DNA of 64,000 bases from Silicimonas sp. Lineage in GTDB: Bacteria > Pseudomonadota > Alphaproteobacteria > Rhodobacterales > Rhodobacteraceae. The position numbers and the translations under genes are program-made. Shown here in pieces: positions 22,088 through 31,809 of this stretch (position 1 is the first letter of the stretch; each line of letters starts with the position of its first letter). Location: the NCBI GenBank assembly GCA_022824525.1, contig JAJDZT010000050.1:59508-123507 (forward strand). Reading direction: 5' to 3'. Below the pieces are notes generated by a model, which was not told the DNA's origin, ran no database searches, and saw only the letters and a program-made list of their open reading frames with translations.

Positions 22088-22341
22088 GCGGAAATATCAA
22101 GCGCCAGCGCGTGAATGCGCCCGATCAGGTCAGCGCCCAAGGCTGCGTGAACGGCACGGTGACGCTGAAGCCGGCTCAGTTCTGCAAAGGCATCGGCGGC
22201 AATCTGGACGCGAAAATGGCTCTGCCCACCCTCTTGATACCCGGCGTGACCGCGGTGCTGTTCGCTTTCGTCCAGAACACTTAATGAGCGCGGTGCAAAC
22301 GCGGTCTGCAACTTCTCGCGGATTTCGTCTTCGACTCGCAT
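22084..22341 (-). CDS. bolA: BolA family protein
   Basis: IREKLQTAFAPRSLSVLDESEQHRGHAG...SHFRVQIAADAFAELSRLQRHRAVHAAL. Confidence 0.93.
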   Translation of the reverse strand: MRVEDEIREKLQTAFAPRSLSVLDESEQHRGHAGYQEGGQSHFRVQIAADAFAELSRLQRHRAVHAALGADLIGRIHALALDISA

Positions 22342-22417
22342 TTTTATCGCTTTGCCTCTTCAAACTCTCGGTCAGCACGGTAAACTCTCTGGTCCGAGTC
22401 GAAAAGGCAGGTAGCAG

Positions 22418-23047
22418 ATGGCAGAAGATCCGTTTGGTTTCGATATCAGTGTGTCCTCGGACAAAAAGAAGCGACAGAGGACACGGCGCGGCATGTCGGG
22501 CGCGTTCGAAACCTCGACACGGGCTTGCGAGCACCCGGGCTGCCAGGAAACCGGGCAGTATCGCGCGCCGAAATCGCCCGATGATCTCGATGAGTTCTTC
22601 TGGTTCTGCAAAGAACACGTGCGTGAATACAATTTGAAATGGAACTTCTTCCACGGCCAGACCGAGGAAGAGATGAACGCGCAGATCGACAAGGATCGGG
22701 TCTGGGAACGTGAAACCAAGCCGTTCGCCAAGAAGGGTGAGGAAGCAAGGGCATGGTCTCGTCTTGGGATCGACGATCCGCACCAGATCCTGGGCGAAAA
22801 CGCCACGCGGAACCCTGGAAAATCGATCACCGGCACCCGGAAACTTCCACCGACCGAACGCCGTGCACTGGACATACTCGAAGCCAAGGATCACTGGACC
22901 AAGGCTGAAATTCGCAAGTCTTACAAAGCCTTGATCAAAGTTCTCCACCCCGACATGAACGGCGGGGATCGCGGCCACGAGGAACAGCTTTCAGAGGTGG
23001 TCTGGGCCTGGGATCAGATCAAGGAAAGCCGTAACTTCCAAAGTTAG
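22418..23047 (+). CDS. J-domain-containing protein
   Basis: C-terminal J domain AEIRKSYKALIKVLHPDMNGG with the HPD motif; conserved Cys in CEHPGCQETGQYRAP. Confidence 0.9.
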   Translation: MAEDPFGFDISVSSDKKKRQRTRRGMSGAFETSTRACEHPGCQETGQYRAPKSPDDLDEFFWFCKEHVREYNLKWNFFHGQTEEEMNAQIDKDRVWERETKPFAKKGEEARAWSRLGIDDPHQILGENATRNPGKSITGTRKLPPTERRALDILEAKDHWTKAEIRKSYKALIKVLHPDMNGGDRGHEEQLSEVVWAWDQIKESRNFQS

Positions 23048-23096
23048 CGATCTTCCTCAAGCGGACATCGTTCAACACCATTGACCTGAAATGAAA

Positions 23097-23126
23097 ACGC
23101 CTCCGACTAGGGGTGGTCAGAGGCGT
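23097..23126. terminator. hairpin between convergent J-domain gene and msrB
   Basis: ACGCCTC...GAGGCGT, 7-bp perfect inverted repeat in the convergent intergenic region. Confidence 0.55.
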
Positions 23127-23302
23127 CTCAAGAGCGTGCTTCGATGGGTATGTGCGAAGCGTGTGAGAGTATTGAGTTTAAACTAAGCTTTCCGTCTGCA
23201 TTTGCTCGGTCTGGTTTATCGAGAGTTTGTGCAGAAACCGCAGTCCTCATGCAGAAATGGCGCGGGAATTCCGCGCCACCTGATTTCTGTTTTCACAAGG
23301 GA

Positions 23303-23767
23303 TTAAGCGGCCTTAAAGACAAGGCTGATGCCGTTCAGGCAATGCCGCTTGCCGGTTGGCTGCGGTCCGTCGTCGAAGATGTGCCCCAGATGACTGCCGC
23401 AACGACGGCAATGCACTTCCGTTCTGACGCGCAGGAGTTTCCGGTCAGGCTTCGTGCCCACGGCACCCGGAAGGGATTGCCAGAAAGACGGCCAGCCCGT
23501 GCCACTGTCAAATTTGTGCTTCGAGGAATAGACAGGCAGATCACATCCTTTGCAGTGATAGGTTCCCGCAGCCCAGTTCTTGTCCAACGGGCTGGAGAAC
23601 GCGCGCTCCGTGCCTTCCCGACGCATCACCTTGTATTCCGCGCGCGTCAGCATGGATTTCCACTCCGCATCCGTACGCGTCACTTCGAACGCGGCCAACG
23701 CGCCCTTCGGCAGTGCTACCGCCGCCGCACCCGCCAGTGCGGTCCCCAAAAACATGCGTCTGTCCAT
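23303..23767 (-). CDS. msrB: peptide-methionine (R)-S-oxide reductase MsrB with Tat-like signal
   Basis: YHCKGCDLPVYSSKHKFDSGTGWPSFW, VHCRRCGSHLGHIFDDGP, KRHCLNGISLVF; N-terminus MDRRMFLGTALAGAAAVALPKGALA. Confidence 0.94.
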   Translation of the reverse strand: MDRRMFLGTALAGAAAVALPKGALAAFEVTRTDAEWKSMLTRAEYKVMRREGTERAFSSPLDKNWAAGTYHCKGCDLPVYSSKHKFDSGTGWPSFWQSLPGAVGTKPDRKLLRVRTEVHCRRCGSHLGHIFDDGPQPTGKRHCLNGISLVFKAA

Positions 23768-23864
23768 CGTAAAGCTCCTTCAAACTTGCGCGAAAGGTAA
23801 GCGAAACCCCGCTCACAAGGAACTCACAATGCCGCGGGGTGATGTTACCGACCGTTTTCACGGC

Positions 23865-25451
23865 CTAAAGGATATTGTCGAAACGAGCCCGAATGTCCCG
23901 CTCCTGCTCGCCGGTCAGATAATTCGGCCGATGTTCTGAGAGGATTTGCCGTGCCCTCTCGCGGGCCGCTGACCATGCATCGCGCGCACCTTCATCCGCC
24001 CACGTTTTTGGCTCCGACCGGTCGGCGAGGCTGGGATAGAAGTAATCCCGTTCCATCGCCGCCAATGTGTGCTGTCCACCAAGGAAGTGCCCGTCGCCGA
24101 GAACCGCCTCGACGATTGCATCGAAACCAAGGTTCTCTTTCGTCACCTCGATGCCGCGCAAGGCACGATAAATGCCGGAGTGCATCTCATCATCAAGGAC
24201 GAACGCCTCAAAGCTGGCACCAAGGAGCGACGCGGTCATGCCGGAACTTTCGTAGATGAGATTTCCGCCCCCAAGCGCTGCGGCCAGGGCGGTGACCCCC
24301 TTCTCCATTCCGTATTGCGCGTCGATCGCCTTGGCGTCGGTCATCGAGGACGCAACCCCCGAAGGAAGGCCAAGCCAGTTTGAGAGTTGAGCAGACGCGG
24401 CGTTGAGCACCGCTGTTTCCCCGCTGCCTCCTGAAAAAGCGCCTGTCCGAAGATCAATCACCAGCGGCCAGTTCGAGAAGATCATAGGGTATCCCGGACG
24501 GATTACATTGACCATGACAAGGCTTGCCAAAGTCTCGGCAAGGGATTGCGCCAAAAACCCGGCAAGCGTCGCCGGGGCGGTGGCTCCAGCCTGCGCGGCT
24601 GTGATGCAGGAAATTGGAATACCATGCTCGATACAGGCATAAACCACGTCGACCGCGTCCGCCCCGAAGCGCATTGGCGAAATGACCGGGCTGATATGTG
24701 CCTTCAGAAACGGTGCTTTGGCGAACTCGCCCGGACCACCCGCGGCGATATCAAGCATCTCGGCAATCGGCGCGACATGATGGGCATGCGTAAACGCCGT
24801 GCCCACCGGTTTGGTCGTGTTCTTCAGAAGAGCAAACGCCGTGTTGGTATCAAGATCGAATTCGTTTGGGACATCCGTGGCAATGCAGCACCGTGTGAAC
24901 CAAGCGACATTCGCAAGCGTGTCCTGCAGCCGAGTGAAATCATGAAGGTCGGCAAGAGTGGAAGGCCGATAGACGCCCGTTTCCATGTCAAGCGTCTGAA
25001 CCGCTGCGCCACCAGTTCCGAAATAGACACGATCCCCACCGACTTCGATCGACCGCGCCGGGTCGCGTCCGTGAAAAGTGAACGCTTTTGCAGCCTGCGA
25101 AAGGACATCCTCGACAAGACGTTGCGGAATGCTGATCCGTCCGTCGCCACGGTCTACCGCGCCCGCTGCCTTTAGATCGCCTGCAAGGCGCTCCGGCACC
25201 TCACCGAGCCCTAGAAACTCCAGAAGACGCAGCGCAGTTTCGTAGATCTGGCCAATGTCCGCGTTCGAAAGCGGCTTGTAAGTACCGCCAATTTGGCCGG
25301 GTGGACAGGGATCGGTGACGAGCTCGGCGGCGCGCTTTGCCAGTCGCCCCTTCCGGCCCCCCCGCACACTCCTCTGTTGCCTTTCTGCAGTCACTCTGGC
25401 CACACAATCGCTTTCGCTTGACGATAAACCGAGCGAGCCGGAAAAAGCCAA
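23865..25451 (-). CDS. trimethylamine methyltransferase (MttB) family protein, no in-frame amber codon
   Basis: [66 protein letters not shown] typical of the MttB superfamily; uninterrupted ORF. N-terminus uncertain. Confidence 0.88.
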   Translation of the reverse strand: MAFSGSLGLSSSESDCVARVTAERQQRSVRGGRKGRLAKRAAELVTDPCPPGQIGGTYKPLSNADIGQIYETALRLLEFLGLGEVPERLAGDLKAAGAVDRGDGRISIPQRLVEDVLSQAAKAFTFHGRDPARSIEVGGDRVYFGTGGAAVQTLDMETGVYRPSTLADLHDFTRLQDTLANVAWFTRCCIATDVPNEFDLDTNTAFALLKNTTKPVGTAFTHAHHVAPIAEMLDIAAGGPGEFAKAPFLKAHISPVISPMRFGADAVDVVYACIEHGIPISCITAAQAGATAPATLAGFLAQSLAETLASLVMVNVIRPGYPMIFSNWPLVIDLRTGAFSGGSGETAVLNAASAQLSNWLGLPSGVASSMTDAKAIDAQYGMEKGVTALAAALGGGNLIYESSGMTASLLGASFEAFVLDDEMHSGIYRALRGIEVTKENLGFDAIVEAVLGDGHFLGGQHTLAAMERDYFYPSLADRSEPKTWADEGARDAWSAARERARQILSEHRPNYLTGEQERDIRARFDNIL

Positions 25452-25681
25452 TCATTCCATTGTGCGAAGTGGCGGGAAACGGCGCCCCGCCCTTCACAGG
25501 CGAGGCACCTCACACGAAACCGAGAAATCGTTACCCAACCGGACATTTCCCGAAAACAAGCTGGGTTTCGCAGATTCGCCCAAACATTCTCTTAAGCGCA
25601 GGCAGTGGACGTCTTGCACGCCCGCCACAAATGAGGCAGGTGGACACGCAGCCCGGTGGGCGGGCGAAACGAGGTAAGGTG

Positions 25682-26656
25682 ATGACCGAAGCAACTGCGA
25701 AACCGACCGAAGAAATGGACCTCTACGATACCTTCGGGATCGAGAGCGAAATGAAGGTAAAGGGCTTTGCCGAACGGTCGGAGCGCGTGCCCGAGATCGA
25801 CAGCACCTACAAGTTCGACCCGGAGACGACACTCGCGATCCTCGCAGGCTTTCAGTACAACCGCCGCGTCATCATCCAAGGCTATCACGGCACCGGTAAA
25901 TCCACACATATCGAACAGGTGGCCGCGCGTCTGAACTGGCCGTGTGTTCGGGTAAACCTCGACAGCCACATCTCCCGGATCGACCTGATCGGAAAGGACG
26001 CGATCAAGCTGGAAAACGGCCAGCAGGTCACTGTTTTCCAGGAAGGCATACTCCCTTGGGCACTCCGGAACCCGACAGCCATCGTCTTCGACGAATACGA
26101 CGCAGGCCGCGCCGACGTGATGTTCGTCATCCAGCGCGTTCTGGAAACCGACGGCAAGCTGACCCTTCTCGATCAGAACGAAGTGATCACGCCGCATCCC
26201 TATTTCCGCCTGTTCGCGACCGCGAACACGGTCGGCCTCGGCGACACGACTGGCCTCTACCACGGTACTCAACAGATCAACCAGGCGCAGATGGACCGCT
26301 GGTCGCTTGTCTGCACGCTGAACTATCTGAACCACGATGCCGAAGCCGCAATCGTCCTGTCGAAGGCCCCGCATTACAACACGGAAAAGGGCCGAAAGAT
26401 CGTCGGTCAGATGGTCACGGTCGCCGACCTGACCCGGACGGCCTTCATGAACGGCGACCTCTCAACCGTGATGAGCCCGCGTACCGTCATCAACTGGGCG
26501 CTCAATGCCGAGATCTTCCGCAACGTGGGTTACGCCTTCCGCCTCACGTTCCTCAACAAATGCGACGAGCTTGAGCGTCAGACCGTGGCCGAGTTCTACC
26601 AGCGCTGCTTCGACGAGGAACTTCCCGAAAGCGCAGCCAGCGTCGCCGTCGCCTAA
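25682..26656 (+). CDS. cobS: aerobic cobaltochelatase subunit CobS
   Basis: [79 protein letters not shown]; start set at 25682. Confidence 0.97.
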   Translation: MTEATAKPTEEMDLYDTFGIESEMKVKGFAERSERVPEIDSTYKFDPETTLAILAGFQYNRRVIIQGYHGTGKSTHIEQVAARLNWPCVRVNLDSHISRIDLIGKDAIKLENGQQVTVFQEGILPWALRNPTAIVFDEYDAGRADVMFVIQRVLETDGKLTLLDQNEVITPHPYFRLFATANTVGLGDTTGLYHGTQQINQAQMDRWSLVCTLNYLNHDAEAAIVLSKAPHYNTEKGRKIVGQMVTVADLTRTAFMNGDLSTVMSPRTVINWALNAEIFRNVGYAFRLTFLNKCDELERQTVAEFYQRCFDEELPESAASVAVA

Positions 26657-26791
26657 CCACGACGTGGTGCGGAGGTCTTCGCGAACTCCGCCTCCTCCCT
26701 GAGGCACGACGACAACACGCTGCACTGCGGCGTCTTCAAGATGCCCAATTTGTTTCACGCATAAGCAAGATTTCACGCTTATGCTTGAATT

Positions 26792-27169
26792 ATGAGCAGT
26801 TTGCGAACAATCGGTTTTTGCCTACTGGCCGTCTTGCCAGCCGCTCCCGCTTTTGCCTCCGAAGACCCGCTCCGAACCTTCGCTGATTGCGCCGGTCGGC
26901 TCTCCGCACAAATGGAGCATCAGTGGCTGTTGAGCGATCCGAACGCCGACCGAACGGAGGCACAGCGCGCCGCCATGCTCTCCCTCGTCGATGCGATCAT
27001 GGTCCCAGAACAAGGGCGCGATGTTCTCAACTGGCGCATTGCGTCGAAACAAGCGCACGCGGTTCTTCTGACGCGCGCAACGTTCAACGACGATGCCGAA
27101 GACGCAAGTTGGGCGCTGGAACGGGCAGAATCCCATCTCGCCGCCTGCACGGGCCTCCTTCTCAGCTAA
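26792..27169 (+). CDS. hypothetical exported protein between cobS and cobT
   Basis: 125 aa; signal peptide [22 protein letters not shown]; two Cys ([16 protein letters not shown]). Confidence 0.68.
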   Translation: MSSLRTIGFCLLAVLPAAPAFASEDPLRTFADCAGRLSAQMEHQWLLSDPNADRTEAQRAAMLSLVDAIMVPEQGRDVLNWRIASKQAHAVLLTRATFNDDAEDASWALERAESHLAACTGLLLS

Positions 27170-27225
27170 CACGCACTTCGCTGGTCCTTGTGATCGCCCG
27201 CGTTTGCTGGTTTATCGCGAGTGTC

Positions 27226-29103
27226 ATGAACAAGCCAAACGACAACCCGGCCGACCCGTTCAAAAAGGCCCTCGCGGAAGCGACAAAGACGCTTGCAGAC
27301 GACACGGAAATGTCGGTCAGCTTCAGCGTCGATCCTCCGGGCATGAGCGCGGATGGCGTGCGCTTGCCACAGGTCACCCGGCGCATGACGCGCGAGGAAG
27401 TTCTGAACGCACGCGGCACGGCAGATCGTTACGCCATGCGCCGCAAGCACCACAACGAGGCGACGTTCAACCGCTACGTCCCCGAAGGCCAGTTGGCACG
27501 CGACATCTACGAAGCCATGGAGATGGCTCGCTGCGAAGCCATGGGTGCGCGCGAAATGCCCGGCACCAGCCAGAACATCGACGCCGTTATCGAAACCGAC
27601 GCGCGCCGCAAAGGCTATGACACGATCACCAACGCCTCCGAGGCCCCACTTGCCGTCGCAGCGGGCTACCTTGTGCGGCATCTGGCCAGCGGACGCGACC
27701 TGCCGCCGGGCGCGGCCAACCTGCTCGACCTCTGGCGCGGCTTCATCGAGGATCAGGCAGGCGAGACGCTCGAGGAACTTGGCGACAAGATCGACGATCA
27801 GGCAACGTTTGCGCGGTTTGCGCGTCAGGTCATCACCGATCTCGGCTATGGCGATCAGCTGGGGGACGACCCCGATGATCTCGACGGTGAGGAGGACCCC
27901 GAAGCGGCCGAGGACGCGAGCGAGGATCAGGAGCCGAATTCCGAAGACGAAAGCGCCAATCAGCAAGAACAGTCCGACATGGCGGCAGATTCATCCGAAG
28001 AACAAACGGATGATGACGCGGAAGCAGAACTCGTCATGGACGAGATGGCGGAGACTGAAGGCGGCGAAGAAACCGAAATGCCCATGGGTGACGCCGAGAT
28101 TGAACCCGGCCCGCCCATGCCGATAAGTGACGCTGACCCGAACTACGGAGTTTATACTCCTGAATTTGATGAGGAAATCGCGGCAGAGGATCTGGCCGAA
28201 CCGGAAGAACTCGAACGCCTGCGCGCCTATCTCGACCAGCAGCTTGATCCGCTGAAGGGTGCGGTCAGCCGCCTTGCCAACAAGCTGCAGCGTCGCTTGC
28301 AGGCACAGCAGAACCGCACGTGGCAATTCGATCTGGAGGAAGGCACGCTCGACGCAGGCCGCCTTGCCCGCATCGTGGCAAACCCGACCGTGCCTCTCGC
28401 CTACAAGCAGGAAAAGGACATGGAGTTCCGCGACACCGTCGTGACGCTCCTCCTCGACAACTCCGGGTCCATGCGCGGACGCCCCATTTCCATCGCGGCG
28501 ATCTGTGCCGACGTCCTCGCACGCACACTGGAGCGCTGCCAGGTCAAAGTCGAGATACTCGGCTTTACCACGCGCGCCTGGAAGGGTGGGCTCGCGCGAG
28601 AGAAGTGGCTGGCCGATGGCCGCCCGCAACTTCCCGGGCGTCTCAACGACCTTCGTCACATCGTTTACAAGTCGGCGGACGCGCCCTGGCGGCGCGCCCG
28701 GCCAAACCTCGGTCTGATGATGAAGGAAGGCCTTCTGAAGGAAAACATCGACGGCGAGGCGCTGGAATGGGCACATCGCCGGATGCTGGGCCGCACCGAG
28801 GCGCGACGTATCCTGATGGTCATTTCGGACGGTGCCCCGGTGGACGATTCAACTTTGTCCGTTAACCCGGCGAATTTCCTCGAAAAACACCTGCGCGACG
28901 TCATCGCGATGATCGAACGGCGCAAAGCGGTGGAACTTCTTGCCATCGGGATCGGGCATGACGTCACGCGCTACTATGACCGTGCGGTGACCATCACCGA
29001 CGTTGATCAGCTGGCCGGCGCCATGACCGAGCAACTCGCCGCCCTGTTTGAAAGTGACCCGCAGCAGCGCAAACGCCTTGCCCGGTTGCAGCGCGCGATC
29101 TGA
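27226..29103 (+). CDS. cobT: aerobic cobaltochelatase subunit CobT
   Basis: [31 protein letters not shown]; acidic linker; vWA/MIDAS segment [33 protein letters not shown]. Confidence 0.97.
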   Translation: MNKPNDNPADPFKKALAEATKTLADDTEMSVSFSVDPPGMSADGVRLPQVTRRMTREEVLNARGTADRYAMRRKHHNEATFNRYVPEGQLARDIYEAMEMARCEAMGAREMPGTSQNIDAVIETDARRKGYDTITNASEAPLAVAAGYLVRHLASGRDLPPGAANLLDLWRGFIEDQAGETLEELGDKIDDQATFARFARQVITDLGYGDQLGDDPDDLDGEEDPEAAEDASEDQEPNSEDESANQQEQSDMAADSSEEQTDDDAEAELVMDEMAETEGGEETEMPMGDAEIEPGPPMPISDADPNYGVYTPEFDEEIAAEDLAEPEELERLRAYLDQQLDPLKGAVSRLANKLQRRLQAQQNRTWQFDLEEGTLDAGRLARIVANPTVPLAYKQEKDMEFRDTVVTLLLDNSGSMRGRPISIAAICADVLARTLERCQVKVEILGFTTRAWKGGLAREKWLADGRPQLPGRLNDLRHIVYKSADAPWRRARPNLGLMMKEGLLKENIDGEALEWAHRRMLGRTEARRILMVISDGAPVDDSTLSVNPANFLEKHLRDVIAMIERRKAVELLAIGIGHDVTRYYDRAVTITDVDQLAGAMTEQLAALFESDPQQRKRLARLQRAI

Positions 29104-29110
29104 AACGCGC

Positions 29111-29341
29111 CTACGCGGCCATATCCGACTGTTTCGCTTCAATCAAAGCAAGCATCTTTGACATCTGAACACCGATCAGGCCGGTTTTTGAGAAGAAATC
29201 AATTTCTTCTTCAAACCCGGCAAGCGATTTAGCGGACAGTTCATGCGCTGCATCCAGAAGAAGCGAATACGTTCCTTCAGTGCCACGACGAAGCAATTGG
29301 CATTCGGGAGCAGACGAGCGGGAAAGATTTGATCTACGCAT
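29111..29341 (-). CDS. small hypothetical helical protein
   Basis: MRRSNLSRSSAPECQLLRRGTEGTYSLLLDAAHELSAKSLAGFEEEIDFFSKTGLIGVQMSKMLALIEAKQSDMAA; convergent with cobT. Confidence 0.5.
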   Translation of the reverse strand: MRRSNLSRSSAPECQLLRRGTEGTYSLLLDAAHELSAKSLAGFEEEIDFFSKTGLIGVQMSKMLALIEAKQSDMAA

Positions 29342-29601
29342 TTGAACACACACTCACTCTATTCGGCGAAGTTCCGCAGCGTTTGGAACATCCACCAGTT
29401 TTCCGCCGAACGCACATTTTCCAAGTGCTAGTCTGCGGTACGCATATTCATCCCTTATGCTTAGTAAACCAAACTAATGGGGCAAGATTATGTCGGGATT
29501 TAGTCCCAAATCGCATATTCGCTTAGATGTTGTGCAGTGTATGAACCGCATGTCCGCGCTTCCGCCTTGCATCGCCGGAACGCTTCGGGTTCCTTCGACC
29601 C

Positions 29602-31386
29602 ATGTTCCAGACTTTCCATGTAACCACCCGCCCCGGTGACGGGCCTCCACGACTGGCTCAGTTGCGTGAAGAAATGGCGAAGGACGGGCTTTCAGCTTTC
29701 CTCGTGCCGCGCGCAGACCGATTTCAAGGCGAATACGTTGCAGATTGCGACGCCCGCCTCAGTTGGCTCACAGGTTTCACGGGGTCGGCCGGCTTTGCGG
29801 CCGTCCTGCCCGATAAAGCAGGTGTTTTTGTCGATGGACGCTACAGGCTGCAGGTCAGGGCACAGGTAGCCGACGTTTTCACACCCGTGGACTGGCCGGA
29901 AACCAAGCTCGGCCCCTGGCTCAAAGATCATCTGCAAGATGGCGATGTCGTCGCATTTGACCCCTCGCTCCACACGTTCGATGAGATCGAGGCAGTCCGG
30001 AAAGCGGCCCCGGCCCTCGACCTCCGTCCGACCGACAACCTGATCGACCGCATCTGGAAGGATCGCCCGTCCCCTCCCAGCGCGCCCGCACGGGCACATC
30101 CGATTGAGTTTGCAGGTGAAAAGTCTGGTGACAAACGCGAGCGTATCGCGAAAATGCTACGTGACGCCGGTCAGAAAGCCGCCGTCGTCACGCTGCCTGA
30201 CAGCATTTGCTGGCTCCTGAATATTCGGGGCAGCGACATCCCTCGAAATCCGGTCGTACATGCCTTTGCAATCGTACATGACACGGGACGCGTCAGCCTT
30301 TTCTCGGACCTTTCCAAGTTCGAACATCTTGGCCCTGATCCAAGCATCGACCAGTTCCCGTGGGACGCATTCGAGGATGAACTGACCAAACTCGAAGGCC
30401 CGGTCCGCGTGGATCGCAAGACTGCGCCAATCGCGGTATCTCGCTGCCTGAACGATGCGGATGTGAGCGTCATATGGGGGGACGACCCGATCCTCCTCCC
30501 CAAGGCCTGCAAGAACGAGGCCGAACTCGAGGGGATGCGCGATGCGCATCTGACGGATGCCGTTGCCATGGTGGAGTTCCTGACCTGGCTGGATCGCGAA
30601 GCGCCAAGCGGCGCCCTTACTGAAATCGACGCGGCCCGAAAACTCGAAGAGTTGCGTCGTACCGCCAACGCGCTTCAAGACATCTCTTTCGAGACCATTT
30701 CGGGTGCCGGGCCGAATGGCGCGATCATCCACTACCGGGTGACGGAAGACACCAACCGCGCCATTCAACCGGGCGAGCTCTATCTCGTCGACAGCGGCGG
30801 CCAGTACCTCAACGGAACGACTGACATCACGCGAACCATCGCCGTGGGAGAACCGACCGACGAGCAGCGGGCGTGCTACACACGCGTGTTGCAGGGCATG
30901 GTCGCAATATCGCAAGCCCGCTTCCCCAAGGGTATCGCAGGGCGCGATCTGGACGCGCTGGCCCGCGCATCGCTCTGGCGCGCCGGGTTGGACTACGATC
31001 ACGGAACCGGTCACGGCGTGGGCGCATATCTTTCCGTTCACGAAGGCCCGCAGCGTCTCTCAAGGGTGTCTGACGTGCCCCTGAAACCGGGCATGATCCT
31101 GTCGAACGAACCCGGCTACTACCGCGAAGGGGCTTTTGGCATTCGCATCGAAAACCTGATCGTTGTCCGCGAGGCAGAAGAGATCGGTGACAAGCGCAAG
31201 CAATACGATTTCGAAACGCTCACCTTCGTCCCGCTTGACCGCCGGCTGATCGACAAGTCCATGCTCGGACCGTGGGAGATCGCGTGGCTTGACCGCTATC
31301 ATGCGCATGTGCGAGAAAAGCTTTCTGGCCGGATATCGAAGGAAGCGCGCACGTGGCTTGACGCTGCGACGGCTCCCCTTGCGTGA
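29602..31386 (+). CDS. aminopeptidase P family protein (Xaa-Pro aminopeptidase, M24B)
   Basis: LYLVDSGGQYLNGTTDITRTIAVG, DYDHGTGHGVGAYLSVHEGPQ, ILSNEPGYYREGAFGIRIENLI M24 metal-binding motifs. Confidence 0.95.
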   Translation: MFQTFHVTTRPGDGPPRLAQLREEMAKDGLSAFLVPRADRFQGEYVADCDARLSWLTGFTGSAGFAAVLPDKAGVFVDGRYRLQVRAQVADVFTPVDWPETKLGPWLKDHLQDGDVVAFDPSLHTFDEIEAVRKAAPALDLRPTDNLIDRIWKDRPSPPSAPARAHPIEFAGEKSGDKRERIAKMLRDAGQKAAVVTLPDSICWLLNIRGSDIPRNPVVHAFAIVHDTGRVSLFSDLSKFEHLGPDPSIDQFPWDAFEDELTKLEGPVRVDRKTAPIAVSRCLNDADVSVIWGDDPILLPKACKNEAELEGMRDAHLTDAVAMVEFLTWLDREAPSGALTEIDAARKLEELRRTANALQDISFETISGAGPNGAIIHYRVTEDTNRAIQPGELYLVDSGGQYLNGTTDITRTIAVGEPTDEQRACYTRVLQGMVAISQARFPKGIAGRDLDALARASLWRAGLDYDHGTGHGVGAYLSVHEGPQRLSRVSDVPLKPGMILSNEPGYYREGAFGIRIENLIVVREAEEIGDKRKQYDFETLTFVPLDRRLIDKSMLGPWEIAWLDRYHAHVREKLSGRISKEARTWLDAATAPLA

Positions 31387-31442
31387 CATACTCCTGTTAC
31401 GCCCGGTCCGGTAAGTGAAGACGCGGGATGAGGAGACGTTAG

Positions 31443-31787
31443 ATGGCAGACCATATCAAGATCAGACCGGCAGACGGTGTTTGGTCCGTGCGTGCGGGCG
31501 GTGCAGTCCTTGGCGAAAGTGCGCGTGCGCTCGAACTTTCGGAGGGCGATTATCGCCCGGTCATCTATTTCCCGCGTGATGACATCGCGATGGAATTTCT
31601 GGATTACTCGGACAAGTCGACGACATGCCCGCACAAAGGCCACGCGTCCTACTTCTCAATCGTGACCAAAAGTACCGTCCTCCAGGACGCCGCGTGGTCG
31701 TATGAAACGCCGAAAGACGGTGTTTCCGAGATCGCGGGTCACCTTGCGTTCTATGCCAGCGACACTGTGACGGTCGAGAAAATCTGA
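31443..31787 (+). CDS. DUF427 domain-containing protein
   Basis: VIYFPRDDIAMEFLDYSDKSTTCPHKGHASYFSI...AWSYETPKDGVSEIAGHLAFY. Confidence 0.92.
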   Translation: MADHIKIRPADGVWSVRAGGAVLGESARALELSEGDYRPVIYFPRDDIAMEFLDYSDKSTTCPHKGHASYFSIVTKSTVLQDAAWSYETPKDGVSEIAGHLAFYASDTVTVEKI

Positions 31788-31809
31788 ATCCAACGGGCAT
31801 CCCGTCGAT

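Noticed and set aside
25452-25681. Possible cobalamin riboswitch between mttB and cobS
   Set aside because: No B12-box-like segment recognised on either strand; an Rfam covariance search would decide.
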